This document shows positions 1-7,293 of a DNA stretch of 9,674 nt, in pieces. This DNA is from a bacterium (GTDB taxonomy: Bacteria; Chloroflexota; Dormibacteria; UBA8260; Bog-877): NCBI GenBank assembly GCA_021791345.1, contig JAJYWT010000233.1, positions 1 to 9,674 on the forward strand. Direction: 5' to 3'. The notes under the pieces were generated by a model. That model was not told the DNA's origin. It saw only the letters and a program-made list of their open reading frames with translations, and ran no database searches. Numbering within the stretch: position 1 is the first letter of the stretch; each line of letters opens with the position of its first letter. The position numbers and the translations under genes were made by a program.

Positions 1-59
1 TGCTCCAGAAGGGCTGGGCTGGGCGAGAAGGGCTCCTCCCCCTCCGGATCGGGGTCCAC
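1..59 (-). CDS. Possible 5' end of an unknown gene, cut by left edge
   Basis: On the minus strand, a GTG lies 5 bases after the TGA stop of the L,D-transpeptidase gene. It opens a frame with no stop to the window edge, beginning V-D-P-D-P-E-G-E-E-P-F-S-P-S-P-A-L-L-E. The close spacing and same strand would fit a following gene in the same transcript. Only 19 codons are visible, the peptide is acidic and proline-rich, and I recognise no family. In DNA this GC-rich a 59-base open frame can occur by chance, so this is only a candidate. The stretch could equally be the start of an intergenic region. Confidence 0.25.
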   Translation of the reverse strand, partial: MDPDPEGEEPFSPSPALLE

Positions 60-64
60 GGCGG

Positions 65-1432
65 TCAGTTGGTGATCACGACCGGGGTGCCCATGGGGGT
101 CCAGGAGTAGGCCCAGGCCATCACCGCTCCGGGGGTCTGGACGCAGCCGTGGCTGGCTGCGGGGATCTCGTTCTCACTTCCCGGCCCGTACTGGTCGGTG
201 GGCTCCCAGGGGGCGTCGTGGATGTAGTAGCCGCCCTGGTCGAACTCCATCACCCAGTTCACCGGGCTCGTGGGGTACCAGAAGGGGGACCCCGGCGGCC
301 AGGGGGAGATGAAGACATAGGGCGACTGCTTGTCGAAGATGTGGAAGGTCCCGGTCGGGGTCCTGAGAAGGGGCCGACCGGTGGTCACCGGGGTGGCGTT
401 CACCGCGCAACCGTTGTCGTAGAAGACCATCTCCTGCAGGGAAAGGGAGATGTAGATCGACTTTCCCGGCAGGCTGGTGTGACCGCAGGAGTTGGCGGCA
501 AGGCTCTGCTGGGTCGCCGACTGCAGGGAGTCGAGGGTGGTCTGCACCGCGACCAGCTGGGAAGCCGTCTGGGCGGCGGTGAACACCGGCTGCTCGGCCT
601 GGTACTGCGAGAGGTACCCGCTGGAGCCCGGGGTCTGCTCGGCCGCGGCCTGGTCCACCAGGTCCATCACCGAATGGTTCAGGGATGCCACCTGGTCGTT
701 GAGCCCGATCTCCGCCCGGAGCGCCGTGAGGCTGGAGGTGAGGGCCGCGCTCTGGCTGCCCCCGGTCCCCCCCGCGGCCAGCGCCGCCTTCAACGCCGCG
801 GCATCCGCCGGCACCCCGAGGTTGGAGAGGTTGTCCGCGGCGGCGATCGCCACCAGCTCCGAGGCCTGCTGCAACAGCCCACCGGGGGCCTGGGCCAGGC
901 TAACGGTGGCGGCGGCCTTGGCCTGGGCCGACTTCACGGCCGACCGGGCCTGCTGCATCCTCAGGTCCAGCTGAGCCTCCAGGGCCAGCAGCGCACCGGG
1001 GGTGCTGGCGGCCTCGATCTGGGCGGTGAGCTGCTGCTTGCTGGGAGGGTCGGAAAGCCAGGCGGAATTGCTGGAGACGTAGGTCAGATAGGCCTCCAGG
1101 GTGGAGCGGGCGGCGGCCCGGTCGCGCTCCAGAGCAAGGCGAAACAGGTGTCCGGCCTCCGCCCGCACCTCTCCCAGCGCCTGCGACTGCCCCTGGGCGA
1201 GGAACGCCGGGTCCCACCACGAGGAGACGTCGATGGCCCGGAGCCTCTGCTGCAGCTGCTTGGCGTCCTGGGAGGTGAGCCCGAGGCTGGCATCCCGGCT
1301 CACCAGCAGACTGGCCGATCTCAGCTGGCCGGAGAGGGCGCGGCTCTGGACGTATCCCAGGGAGAGGTCAGCGGCCAGGGCCACCGCCACCAGCGCTCCC
1401 AACCCGCCCCAGGCCAGCCTACTCCGGCGCAT
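65..1432 (-). CDS. Membrane-anchored L,D-transpeptidase (YkuD domain)
   Basis: Predicted cell-wall enzyme of 455 aa that would form 3-3 peptidoglycan cross-links or attach proteins to the wall, outside the membrane. A short basic N-terminus precedes a hydrophobic segment at residues 7-26 (signal anchor or uncleaved signal). Residues about 30-315 are Ala/Gln/Ser/Leu-rich and probably helical. The C-terminal YkuD domain spans about 321-453. It carries His405 (YYIHDAP) and the catalytic motif ASHGCVQTP with Cys430; the usual Arg after CV is Gln here. Cys316 and Cys342 flank the domain start and could form a disulfide. I chose the ATG at 1430-1432 because GGAG sits 7 bases upstream. An in-frame ATG at 1466-1468 would add 12 residues (MWRPPSAGWRRK) and would suit a leaderless mRNA. 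The domain call is firm; the exact reaction and the start are less so. Confidence 0.9.
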   Translation of the reverse strand: MRRSRLAWGGLGALVAVALAADLSLGYVQSRALSGQLRSASLLVSRDASLGLTSQDAKQLQQRLRAIDVSSWWDPAFLAQGQSQALGEVRAEAGHLFRLALERDRAAARSTLEAYLTYVSSNSAWLSDPPSKQQLTAQIEAASTPGALLALEAQLDLRMQQARSAVKSAQAKAAATVSLAQAPGGLLQQASELVAIAAADNLSNLGVPADAAALKAALAAGGTGGSQSAALTSSLTALRAEIGLNDQVASLNHSVMDLVDQAAAEQTPGSSGYLSQYQAEQPVFTAAQTASQLVAVQTTLDSLQSATQQSLAANSCGHTSLPGKSIYISLSLQEMVFYDNGCAVNATPVTTGRPLLRTPTGTFHIFDKQSPYVFISPWPPGSPFWYPTSPVNWVMEFDQGGYYIHDAPWEPTDQYGPGSENEIPAASHGCVQTPGAVMAWAYSWTPMGTPVVITN

Positions 1433-1439
1433 CTTCCGT

Positions 1440-1443
1440 CTCC
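1440..1443 (-). promoter_or_regulatory. Ribosome binding site for the L,D-transpeptidase
   Basis: GGAG on the minus strand, 7 bases before the ATG at 1430-1432. It is the reason for preferring this start over the in-frame ATG 36 bases upstream, which has no Shine-Dalgarno sequence. Confidence 0.55.
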
Positions 1444-1473
1444 AGCCCGCGGATGGGGGCCGCCACATTCACA

Positions 1474-1479
1474 AGGATA
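1474..1479 (-). promoter_or_regulatory. Candidate -10 box for the L,D-transpeptidase
   Basis: TATCCT on the minus strand fits the actinobacterial TANNNT -10 pattern and stands out in very GC-rich DNA. It lies 5 bases before the upstream ATG (1466-1468) and about 40 before the preferred ATG. No convincing -35 is seen at 16-19 bases. A near copy, TAACCTTGT, occurs at the same place before the HhH-GPD gene. This is inference from sequence pattern only. Confidence 0.35.
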
Positions 1480-1525
1480 GAACCGGCGGCCGGGGCGACA
1501 GGTAACGCTCCGGTCGCATTCACGG

Positions 1526-2299
1526 TCAGCCCTCCCGGAGCACAGGGGCCAACTGGGAGATCAGGGCCGAGGCATCGGTGACTCCCCGGGCGGCCAGGGC
1601 GGCCGCCACCCGCGAGTCGGTCTCGCTCTCCAGCCGGTCCCGCTCCTCCCGGCCCTTGGTGGTAAGGCCGCCGTCCAGGTCCATCAGCCCCCGGGCGGCC
1701 AGCCCCTCCAGCTCGGATTGGGCAGCGTCATCAGGCCAGCGGAACTGAGCCGCCACCTTCAGCGGCGACCTGCCCTTCCAGGCCGCGGTGACCAGCATTA
1801 GCTGCAGGTCAGACCATCCGGCTTCCTCGCCGGCCTGGAAGTGCAGGTGGCTGCGCTCCTCACGCAGCGCCATGGAGTCCAGCAGGAAGTCCCGCTGCTG
1901 GTCGCCGGTACGGGGCAGCGCGGCAAAGGCGGCCCCCAGCTCCCCCTGCACCCCTCCACCCGCCAACCGGCCCATCCCCTGCGGGAGCGGCTCGGGGTGC
2001 CGCCGCCTCAGGGCTGCGGAAGCCGCCTCCAGCGTCTCCTGGACGTACCCTCTCGGACCCAGCTCCCGGCAGCGCGGGAAGAGGTGCTCGACGAGGGACG
2101 AGGGCACGATACGCACCACCGTCGCCCACCGCGATTCCGGCAAGAGTCCCAGGCGGCTGGTGAGGTAGTGCACGTACCCTTGGGAGTGGCGCCGTTCGAT
2201 CAACTCCAGGATCTCGGGCTCGGCTGAACGCAGCACCCAGAGCAGAAGGCAGACCCGGTCCGTGGCAGCCGCCAGCTCGCGGAGCTCGCTCTCCCTCAC
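1526..2299 (-). CDS. SCO6745/SalK-like protein with C-terminal winged helix
   Basis: A 257-aa, mostly helical, presumably cytoplasmic protein of unknown biochemical role. The layout resembles the actinobacterial SCO6745/SalK-like family. [13 protein letters not shown] (42-54) corresponds to the family's YFAGRAAPLG region, and [13 protein letters not shown] (145-157) to its LREHRGDGH region. The C-terminal part (about 187-235) looks like a MarR-type winged helix: RWPDD, then [25 protein letters not shown], then a TDSRVAAAL helix. I chose the GTG at 2297-2299 because it overlaps the TGA of the upstream HhH-GPD gene (GTGA), which implies translational coupling. An open extension further upstream is only the antisense-frame shadow of that gene. 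No signal peptide or metal motif is seen. The family match is from memory of its pattern and is moderately sure; whether it binds DNA is unknown. Confidence 0.7.
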   Translation of the reverse strand: MRESELRELAAATDRVCLLLWVLRSAEPEILELIERRHSQGYVHYLTSRLGLLPESRWATVVRIVPSSLVEHLFPRCRELGPRGYVQETLEAASAALRRRHPEPLPQGMGRLAGGGVQGELGAAFAALPRTGDQQRDFLLDSMALREERSHLHFQAGEEAGWSDLQLMLVTAAWKGRSPLKVAAQFRWPDDAAQSELEGLAARGLMDLDGGLTTKGREERDRLESETDSRVAAALAARGVTDASALISQLAPVLREG

Positions 2300-2868
2300 G
2301 AGCGCATGGCCAGCTTGCGCTCCCGCTTGTAGGCCTGGTACCGCCTGAGGTCCTCCTCCGTGCGGACGGTGGCCAGAGTCGGGTGGTCGGGCAGGAGCGC
2401 CTCCCAGCCGGCGGGCCTCACCCCCAGCTGCAGCGCCAGCAGTGCCTGCAGGGTCTCCGCCTTCATCGGGCCGACCCCGGGGAGGGCCAGCAACCGCCTC
2501 CGGAGCTCGGTGGCGTCGGCCGCCTCCGCCCAGATCCGCGTGGGATCTCCCCCGTACTCCTGCATCAGGAGGTGCAGGGCCGATTCCAGCCGCGCCGCCA
2601 TCATCTGGGGGAACCGGTGCAGCGCCGGGGAGCGGCGGAACGCCTCCTCCAGGGCGCCCGGGGGCAGCTGGAGCAGGACCTGCGGATCCAGCGAACCGAC
2701 CCGCTCGCGCAGCTCCTTGGGAGCGGAGAAGGCGCGTTGCAGGGGCACCTGCTGGTCCAGCAGGAATCCCATGAGGAGTGCCAGCGGCTCCTGGACCAGC
2801 AGCCGGTCGGCCTCGGGGTCCGAGGTGAAGGGCAGTCGCTCCACCTCGGCGAAGGGGAAACCGGGCAC
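2296..2868 (-). CDS. HhH-GPD base-excision-repair-like protein (TIGR03252 type)
   Basis: A 190-aa protein of the HhH-GPD fold, related to DNA glycosylases of the endonuclease III/AlkA superfamily. Visible marks are [13 protein letters not shown] near the N-terminus, [12 protein letters not shown] (31-42), [13 protein letters not shown] (82-93) and the helix-hairpin-helix [12 protein letters not shown] (129-140). LGVRPAGW (149-156) follows, and a basic tail YKRERK ends the protein. This order matches the small, mainly actinobacterial family annotated as HhH-GPD-type base excision repair protein, and the length is usual. Where classical members carry the catalytic Asp (VDTH, about 24 residues into the motif) this protein has PAGW; the nearest Asp is Asp161. 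DNA binding is therefore likely but glycosylase activity is uncertain. The start is GTG, 6 bases after a TAACCT box and without a Shine-Dalgarno sequence, suggesting a leaderless mRNA. Confidence 0.85.
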   Translation of the reverse strand: MPGFPFAEVERLPFTSDPEADRLLVQEPLALLMGFLLDQQVPLQRAFSAPKELRERVGSLDPQVLLQLPPGALEEAFRRSPALHRFPQMMAARLESALHLLMQEYGGDPTRIWAEAADATELRRRLLALPGVGPMKAETLQALLALQLGVRPAGWEALLPDHPTLATVRTEEDLRRYQAYKRERKLAMRS

Positions 2869-2874
2869 GCAACA

Positions 2875-2880
2875 AGGTTA
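2875..2880 (-). promoter_or_regulatory. Candidate leaderless -10 box for the HhH-GPD gene
   Basis: TAACCT on the minus strand ends 6 bases before the GTG start at 2866-2868. That spacing would put transcription start at or next to the start codon. No Shine-Dalgarno sequence precedes the GTG, consistent with leaderless translation, which is common in Actinomycetota and some related phyla. No clear -35 is visible. This is pattern-based inference. Confidence 0.4.
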
Positions 2881-2913
2881 CCGGACCAGGTGAGGGGGCG
2901 GCGGCTCCAGCGC

Positions 2914-2928
2914 CCAGGCGTACCCTGG
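2914..2928. repeat. Short inverted repeat in the divergent intergenic region
   Basis: CCAGG (2914-2918) and CCTGG (2924-2928) form a 5-base inverted repeat with a 5-base centre. It overlaps TACCCT (2921-2926), a possible TANNNT -10 box for the plus-strand xfp gene. A second arm, ACCAGG at 2885-2890, also complements CCTGGT at 2924-2929. It could be an operator between the divergent units, but short GC-rich dyads are frequent by chance in such DNA. Confidence 0.25.
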
Positions 2929-2959
2929 TGGGGCGGAGGGACTGCTGGCCCGGACCTGT

Positions 2960-2965
2960 GGGGGA
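2960..2965 (+). promoter_or_regulatory. Ribosome binding site for xfp
   Basis: GGGGGA ends 5 bases before the ATG at 2971. It fixes the phosphoketolase start, although the same frame stays open for almost 600 bases upstream, where it is only antisense to the HhH-GPD gene. Confidence 0.5.
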
Positions 2966-2970
2966 CATCC

Positions 2971-5349
2971 ATGAAGAAGCACGCCCGCCTCTCAAGTCGA
3001 GAGCCACTCTCCCCTGATGAGCTGGCCAGCCTGGATCGCTGGTGGCGGGCCGCCAACTACCTCTCAGTCGGGCAGATCTACCTCATGGACAACCCGCTCC
3101 TGCGCGAGCCCCTGGCTCCCGAGCACATCAAGCCCCGCCTGCTTGGCCACTGGGGCACCTCCCCAGGGCTGAACTTCATCTACGCGCACGCCAACCGGGT
3201 CATCCGCCGGGAGGGGGTCTCGGCCATCTACGTCACCGGGCCCGGCCACGGGGGCCCGGCCCTCGTGGCCAACGCCTACCTGGAGGGGACCTACACCGAG
3301 GTCTACCCCTCGGTGAGCCGGGACCTGGAGGGACTGCGCCGGCTCTTCCGCCAGTTCTCCTTCCCCGGCGGCATCCCCAGCCACGTCGCCCCTGAGACGC
3401 CGGGATCGATCCACGAGGGAGGTGAGCTCGGCTACTCCCTGGCGCACGCCTACGGAGCCGCTTTCGACAACCCCGACCTCGTGGTCCTCTGCGTGGTCGG
3501 GGACGGGGAGGCGGAAACCGGCCCCCTGGCCACCAGCTGGCACTCCAACAAGTTCCTCAACCCGCGCCGGGACGGGGCGGTGCTCCCCATCCTCCACCTC
3601 AACGGGTACAAGATCGCCTCGCCCACGGTGCTGGCCCGGGTGCCCCGCTCCGAGCTGGCCGAGTTCCTTCGCGGCTGCGGGCACCATCCCATCTTCGTGG
3701 AGGGTGAGGAGCCGGAGGCCATGCACCAGCTCATGGCGGCCGCCATGGACGAGGCCATCCGGGAGATCAGGGGGATCCAGGCACGGGCTCGGGAAGGGGG
3801 CGACCTGGCCCGGCCGCTCTGGCCCGCCCTGGTTCTGGTCTCCCCCAAGGGCTGGACCGGTCCCAAGGAGGTGGACGGCCTGCCGGTGGAGGGAACCTTC
3901 AGGGCCCACCAGGTGCCGATCCCCGAGGCCAGGACCAACCCCCAGCACCGCCTCCAGCTGGAGCACTGGATGCGCTCCTACCGCCCCGAGGAGCTCTTCG
4001 ACGAGGATGGCCGGCTGGCCGCGGACATAGGGCAGCTCGCCCCGGAGGGCAACCTTCGGATGAGCGCCAATCCGGTGACCAACGCCGGGGGCGCCCCCCG
4101 AGAGCTGCGCCTCCCGGACTTCCGCAAGTACGCCGTGGCGGTGGAGCATCGGGGCAGCGACCTCGCTGAGCCGACGCGCGTCCTGGGAGCCTTCCTGCGC
4201 GACGTGATCACCGACAATCCCGATTCGTTCCGCCTCTTCGGCCCTGACGAGACCAACTCCAACCGGCTGGGAGCGGTGTTCGAGGTCACAGACAGAGCCT
4301 TCGAGGGCGAGCTGCTGGCGGGGGACGACCACCTGGCGCCGGAGGGTCGGGTCATGGAGGTGCTCTCAGAACACCTCTGCCAGGGCTGGCTCGAGGGTTA
4401 CGTCCTCACCGGCCGCCACGGCCTCTTCAACTGCTACGAGGCCTTCACCCACATCGTGGACTCGATGTTCAACCAGCACGCCAAGTGGCTCAAGGTGACC
4501 CGCGACCTCCCCTGGCGCCGGCCGCTCCCCTCTCTCAACTACCTCCTCAGCTCACATGTCTGGCGCCAGGACCACAACGGCTTCTCCCACCAGGATCCCG
4601 GCTTCATCGACCACGTGGTCAACAAGAAGGCGGAGATCATCCGGGTCTACCTCCCGCCGGACGCCAACTGCCTGCTCTCAGTGATGGACCACTGCCTGCG
4701 CAGCCGCCACTACGTGAACGTCACCGTGGTCGGGAAGCAGCCCGCCCCCAGCTGGCTGACCATGGAGGAGGCGGTCCTCCACTGCACCCGGGGGATCGGG
4801 ATCTTCGAGTGGGCCAGCACCGACGGCGGGTCCGAGCCCGACGTGGTCCTGGGCTGCTGCGGGGACGTGCCCACCCTGGAGACCCTGGCGGCCGCTGACC
4901 TGCTGCGGCGGCACCTGCCGGAGCTGCGGGTGCGGGTCGTCAACGTGGTGGACCTGATGCGGCTCCAGCCGGCCTCCGAACACCCCCACGGCCTGACGGA
5001 CGCCGAGTTCGGGGCCCTCTTCACCGAGGACAGGCCGGTGGTCTTCGCCTATCACGGCTACCCGGGGCTGATCCACCGCCTCACCTACCGCCGTCCCAAC
5101 CATCCCAACATCCACGTACGCGGATACAAGGAGGAGGGCACCACCACCACCCCCTTCGACATGGTGATGCTCAACGACCTCGACCGCTTCCACCTGGTCA
5201 TGGACGTGATCGACCGGGTGCCGCACCTGGGGGCGAGGGCCGGACATCTGCGCCAGGAGATGGAGGACATGCGGCTGACCTGCCGCGCCTACACCAGGGA
5301 GCACGGCGAGGACCACCCCACCGTCCGGGACTGGGTCTGGGCCGGCTGA
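2971..5349 (+). CDS. xfp: Xylulose-5-P/fructose-6-P phosphoketolase
   Basis: Thiamine-diphosphate enzyme of 792 aa that cleaves xylulose-5-phosphate and/or fructose-6-phosphate with phosphate, giving acetyl phosphate plus glyceraldehyde-3-P or erythrose-4-P, in the cytoplasm. Full length for the family (about 790-825 aa), with XFP N-terminal, middle and C-terminal domains in order. Visible motifs are LGHWGT with His60, GPGHGGP with His93, EGGELGY (149-155), GDGEAETGP (177-185, the ThDP-Mg motif), LNGYKI with Asn211, DETNSNRL (from 426), LSEH with Glu467 as the probable catalytic Glu, TGRHG, and [13 protein letters not shown] with His535 and His540. These follow the characterised bifidobacterial enzyme with a small offset, so activity is expected. 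Substrate preference cannot be read from sequence. Acetate kinase follows 5 bases after the stop. The start is the ATG with GGGGGA before it. Confidence 0.97.
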   Translation: MKKHARLSSREPLSPDELASLDRWWRAANYLSVGQIYLMDNPLLREPLAPEHIKPRLLGHWGTSPGLNFIYAHANRVIRREGVSAIYVTGPGHGGPALVANAYLEGTYTEVYPSVSRDLEGLRRLFRQFSFPGGIPSHVAPETPGSIHEGGELGYSLAHAYGAAFDNPDLVVLCVVGDGEAETGPLATSWHSNKFLNPRRDGAVLPILHLNGYKIASPTVLARVPRSELAEFLRGCGHHPIFVEGEEPEAMHQLMAAAMDEAIREIRGIQARAREGGDLARPLWPALVLVSPKGWTGPKEVDGLPVEGTFRAHQVPIPEARTNPQHRLQLEHWMRSYRPEELFDEDGRLAADIGQLAPEGNLRMSANPVTNAGGAPRELRLPDFRKYAVAVEHRGSDLAEPTRVLGAFLRDVITDNPDSFRLFGPDETNSNRLGAVFEVTDRAFEGELLAGDDHLAPEGRVMEVLSEHLCQGWLEGYVLTGRHGLFNCYEAFTHIVDSMFNQHAKWLKVTRDLPWRRPLPSLNYLLSSHVWRQDHNGFSHQDPGFIDHVVNKKAEIIRVYLPPDANCLLSVMDHCLRSRHYVNVTVVGKQPAPSWLTMEEAVLHCTRGIGIFEWASTDGGSEPDVVLGCCGDVPTLETLAAADLLRRHLPELRVRVVNVVDLMRLQPASEHPHGLTDAEFGALFTEDRPVVFAYHGYPGLIHRLTYRRPNHPNIHVRGYKEEGTTTTPFDMVMLNDLDRFHLVMDVIDRVPHLGARAGHLRQEMEDMRLTCRAYTREHGEDHPTVRDWVWAG

Positions 5350-5354
5350 GGCGG

Positions 5355-6443
5355 ATGGAGCGCACCATCCTGGTGGTGAACTCGGGATCCACCAGCCTGA
5401 AGCTGAGCCGGGTGGACCAGGATGGCACCCCCTCCCCGCTTGGGCCCGGGGGGCGGGGCCCTTTCCAGTTGGAGGAACGGCTCCACCGGGCGGGACCGGT
5501 GGACGCAGTGGCGCACCGGGTGGTGCACGGAGGCGTGGTCCACCGGGGGCCGGAGCGGATCACACCCCGGCTTCTCTCCGAGCTTTCCCGGCTGTCCCCT
5601 CTGGCCCCGCTTCACCAGCCGCGGGCCCTGGCCGCCGCGCGCGCCGCCCTCCGGGCCCTCCCCGGTGTGCCTCAGGTCGCCTGCTTCGACACCGCCTTCC
5701 ATCGCAGCATCCCCGCGGCGGCGGCCACCTATCCCGTCCCCGGGAGCTGGCGCCGCCGGGGAGCGGTCCGCTACGGCTTCCACGGGCTGGCCCACCAGTA
5801 CCTCGCTCGCCGGGCCGCCGAACTGCTCGGCCGGCCCCTTAGGGAGCTCAGCCTGGTCACCTGCCAGCTGGGCGGCGGGGCGTCCCTCGCGGCGGTCGAT
5901 GGGGGCCTGTCGGTGGACACCACCATGGGCTTCACCCCCCTCGAGGGGCTGCCGATGGCCAGCCGGTCCGGCAGCATCGACCCAGGCCTGGTCACCTGGG
6001 CGCAGCGCCGGTTCGGGCTGAGCGGCCAGGAGGTCGAGGTACAGCTCGAGCACGATTCGGGCCTCAAGGGACTGGCCGGGACACCGGACATGCGCCGGGT
6101 GCTGGCGAGGGCGCAGGCCGGGGACCGCCGGGCGGAGCTGGCCCTTGAGGTCTACCTGCATCAGCTGGCCCGGGGCATCGCCGCCATGACCGCCTCGCTC
6201 ACAGGCCTGGACGCGGTGGTGTTCGGGGGCGGGGTCGGGTTCGGGTCGGCGACAATCCGCGAAGGGGCGGCTGAGCGGCTGGGGGTCCTCGGGCTTCGGT
6301 TGGAACGGGCGCGCAACCGCGAGCTCTCCGGGGATCGCAGGGTGGAGGCGCTGGGCTCGAGATGCCCCGTCCTGGCGGTGGAGACCAGGGAGGATCTGGA
6401 GATGGCCCGGCAGACCCGCGATCTGCTGGGCTGGGGCGGCTAG
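5355..6443 (+). CDS. ackA: Acetate kinase, short form
   Basis: Cytoplasmic kinase of 362 aa that transfers phosphate from acetyl phosphate to ADP, making acetate and ATP; here it would use the product of Xfp. ASKHA-fold motifs are present in order: NSGSTSLK (9-16), AHRVVHGG with Arg55, LAPLHQP with His87, FDTAFH with Asp112, YGFHGLAH (140-147), LGGGAS (172-177), GFTPLEGLPMASRSGSIDP with Arg204, and TREDLEMARQT with the probable active-site Glu346. Two oddities stand out. The protein is about 35-40 residues shorter than the usual 395-400, mostly lost before Arg55 (residue 91 in the Methanosarcina enzyme). The GGIGENS loop reads GGVGFGS (292-298). The main catalytic residues are kept, so activity is likely. 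The ATG lies 5 bases after the xfp stop, with GAGG overlapping that stop, so translation is probably coupled. Confidence 0.94.
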   Translation: MERTILVVNSGSTSLKLSRVDQDGTPSPLGPGGRGPFQLEERLHRAGPVDAVAHRVVHGGVVHRGPERITPRLLSELSRLSPLAPLHQPRALAAARAALRALPGVPQVACFDTAFHRSIPAAAATYPVPGSWRRRGAVRYGFHGLAHQYLARRAAELLGRPLRELSLVTCQLGGGASLAAVDGGLSVDTTMGFTPLEGLPMASRSGSIDPGLVTWAQRRFGLSGQEVEVQLEHDSGLKGLAGTPDMRRVLARAQAGDRRAELALEVYLHQLARGIAAMTASLTGLDAVVFGGGVGFGSATIREGAAERLGVLGLRLERARNRELSGDRRVEALGSRCPVLAVETREDLEMARQTRDLLGWGG

Positions 6444-6451
6444 GGCAGCCC
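6428..6451. terminator. Hairpin across the convergent stops, possible two-way terminator
   Basis: GGGCTG (6428-6433) and CAGCCC (6446-6451) form a perfect 6-base stem with a 12-base loop. The loop contains the stop codons of both converging genes. No T-tract follows on either strand, so if it ends transcription it would be of the T-less kind reported in high-GC bacteria, or it only shields the 3' ends. There is no other room for a terminator between the two genes. The stem is short and could be chance. Confidence 0.3.
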
Positions 6452-7288
6452 GTCCAGGAAGGACGAGATGGCTGCCGCCACCTCGCGCGGCCGCTGCACC
6501 GGGAGATCGTGGATGCCGCGTACGAAGACTGCCTCACTCGGCGCGGTGAGGCGGGAGCGTGCCTTCTCGACCGCGGCGCGCTTGGCCTCCGCCAGGCCCT
6601 CGTCGTTGAGCGCCATGACGAAGAGGACCGGGCAGGACACCCGGCTCAGTAGCTCCGCTTGGTCCAGCTCGTACAGCGCCTGGGCGATCTCCATATGGCG
6701 GCGGAGATCCAGGCGCGGTGCCAGCCCGTCCGGCCCCTCCTCGAAGTTGCCCAGCAGGATCCGGGTGGCCTCCTCCTCGCCCAGTTCCTCCCCCAGCCCG
6801 GATTGGTGCACCATCGCCCGCACTCGAGCCTCGGTGAGCCCCGCCAGCTGAGGGGGTCGCATCCTGGCCTCCGCCTCCTCCCAGTTGGAGCCGAACACCT
6901 GGCGAACGTCCAGCGCTCCCCCATCCACACAGACCACTGCGCAAATGGAGGTCTCCGAGGCCGCCAGCTCCAGAGCCACGCTGGCTCCCCAGCTGTGCCC
7001 CACCGCCACCGGCCGATGCAGCCCCAGCTGGCGAAGGAGGGACTCCAGGTCGGTGGCCACATCGGAGAACCCGTACCCCCGCTCGGGGCGGTCACTCAGC
7101 CCGTGGCCGCGCAGATCCACCGCCACCACCCGATGCCGCGGCGCCAGCAGGTCGCCGATCGGATCCCACCAGAGTGCGTTGCTGGCCAGGCCATGAAGGC
7201 AGAGAAGCTCGGGCAGGCCGCCGGGGCGCTCGCGGACATTGAGACCGACCGTGCCCGCCTGGAGCCGACGCTGGACAGGCGCGGGCAC
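6440..7288 (-). CDS. Alpha/beta hydrolase
   Basis: Serine hydrolase of the alpha/beta-hydrolase fold, 282 aa, with no signal peptide, so probably cytoplasmic; the substrate is unknown. The oxyanion LHG (31-33), DLRGHGLSD (58-66), nucleophile elbow GHSWG with Ser99, Asp229 (ALNDEG) and His260 (RGIHDLP) form a complete catalytic triad. An acidic helical cap lies at about 130-215. The Ser nucleophile argues against the haloalkane dehalogenase and epoxide hydrolase groups and leaves esterase, lactonase, C-C hydrolase or similar. The GTG start lies 5 bases after the stop of the tldE-type gene, so it is the third gene of that unit. No clear Shine-Dalgarno sequence is visible. Its end overlaps the acetate kinase gene by four bases. 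Confidence 0.88.
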   Translation of the reverse strand: MPAPVQRRLQAGTVGLNVRERPGGLPELLCLHGLASNALWWDPIGDLLAPRHRVVAVDLRGHGLSDRPERGYGFSDVATDLESLLRQLGLHRPVAVGHSWGASVALELAASETSICAVVCVDGGALDVRQVFGSNWEEAEARMRPPQLAGLTEARVRAMVHQSGLGEELGEEEATRILLGNFEEGPDGLAPRLDLRRHMEIAQALYELDQAELLSRVSCPVLFVMALNDEGLAEAKRAAVEKARSRLTAPSEAVFVRGIHDLPVQRPREVAAAISSFLDGLP

Positions 7289-7293
7289 CGCGG

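Noticed and set aside
7..34. 9-base direct repeat AGAAGGGCT, 19 bases apart
   Set aside because: Two copies only, in low-complexity G-rich sequence at the window edge; no mobile-element or attachment-site context.
149..1480. Long plus-strand open frame (443 codons)
   Set aside because: It lies antisense to the L,D-transpeptidase gene, whose frame has a clear YkuD motif. The plus-strand protein is Gly/Arg/His-rich low-complexity sequence typical of shadow frames in GC-rich DNA.
1495..1517. Inverted repeat GCGAC/GTCGC with a 13-base loop, between the SalK-like gene and the L,D-transpeptidase gene
   Set aside because: The stem is only 5 bases and the loop is long, with no T-tract; too weak to call a terminator.
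2383..2970. In-frame upstream extension of the xfp frame by about 196 codons
   Set aside because: It is antisense to the HhH-GPD gene and has no family features. Homologues start near the ATG at 2971, which has its own ribosome binding site.
2300..3007. In-frame upstream extension of the SalK-like gene
   Set aside because: It overlaps the HhH-GPD gene in another frame on the same strand and is Pro/Gly/Ala-rich nonsense. The GTGA overlap gives a natural start at 2299.
3064..4332. 422-codon minus-strand open frame inside xfp
   Set aside because: It is antisense to conserved phosphoketolase motifs; its His/Gly/Val-rich composition matches a shadow frame.
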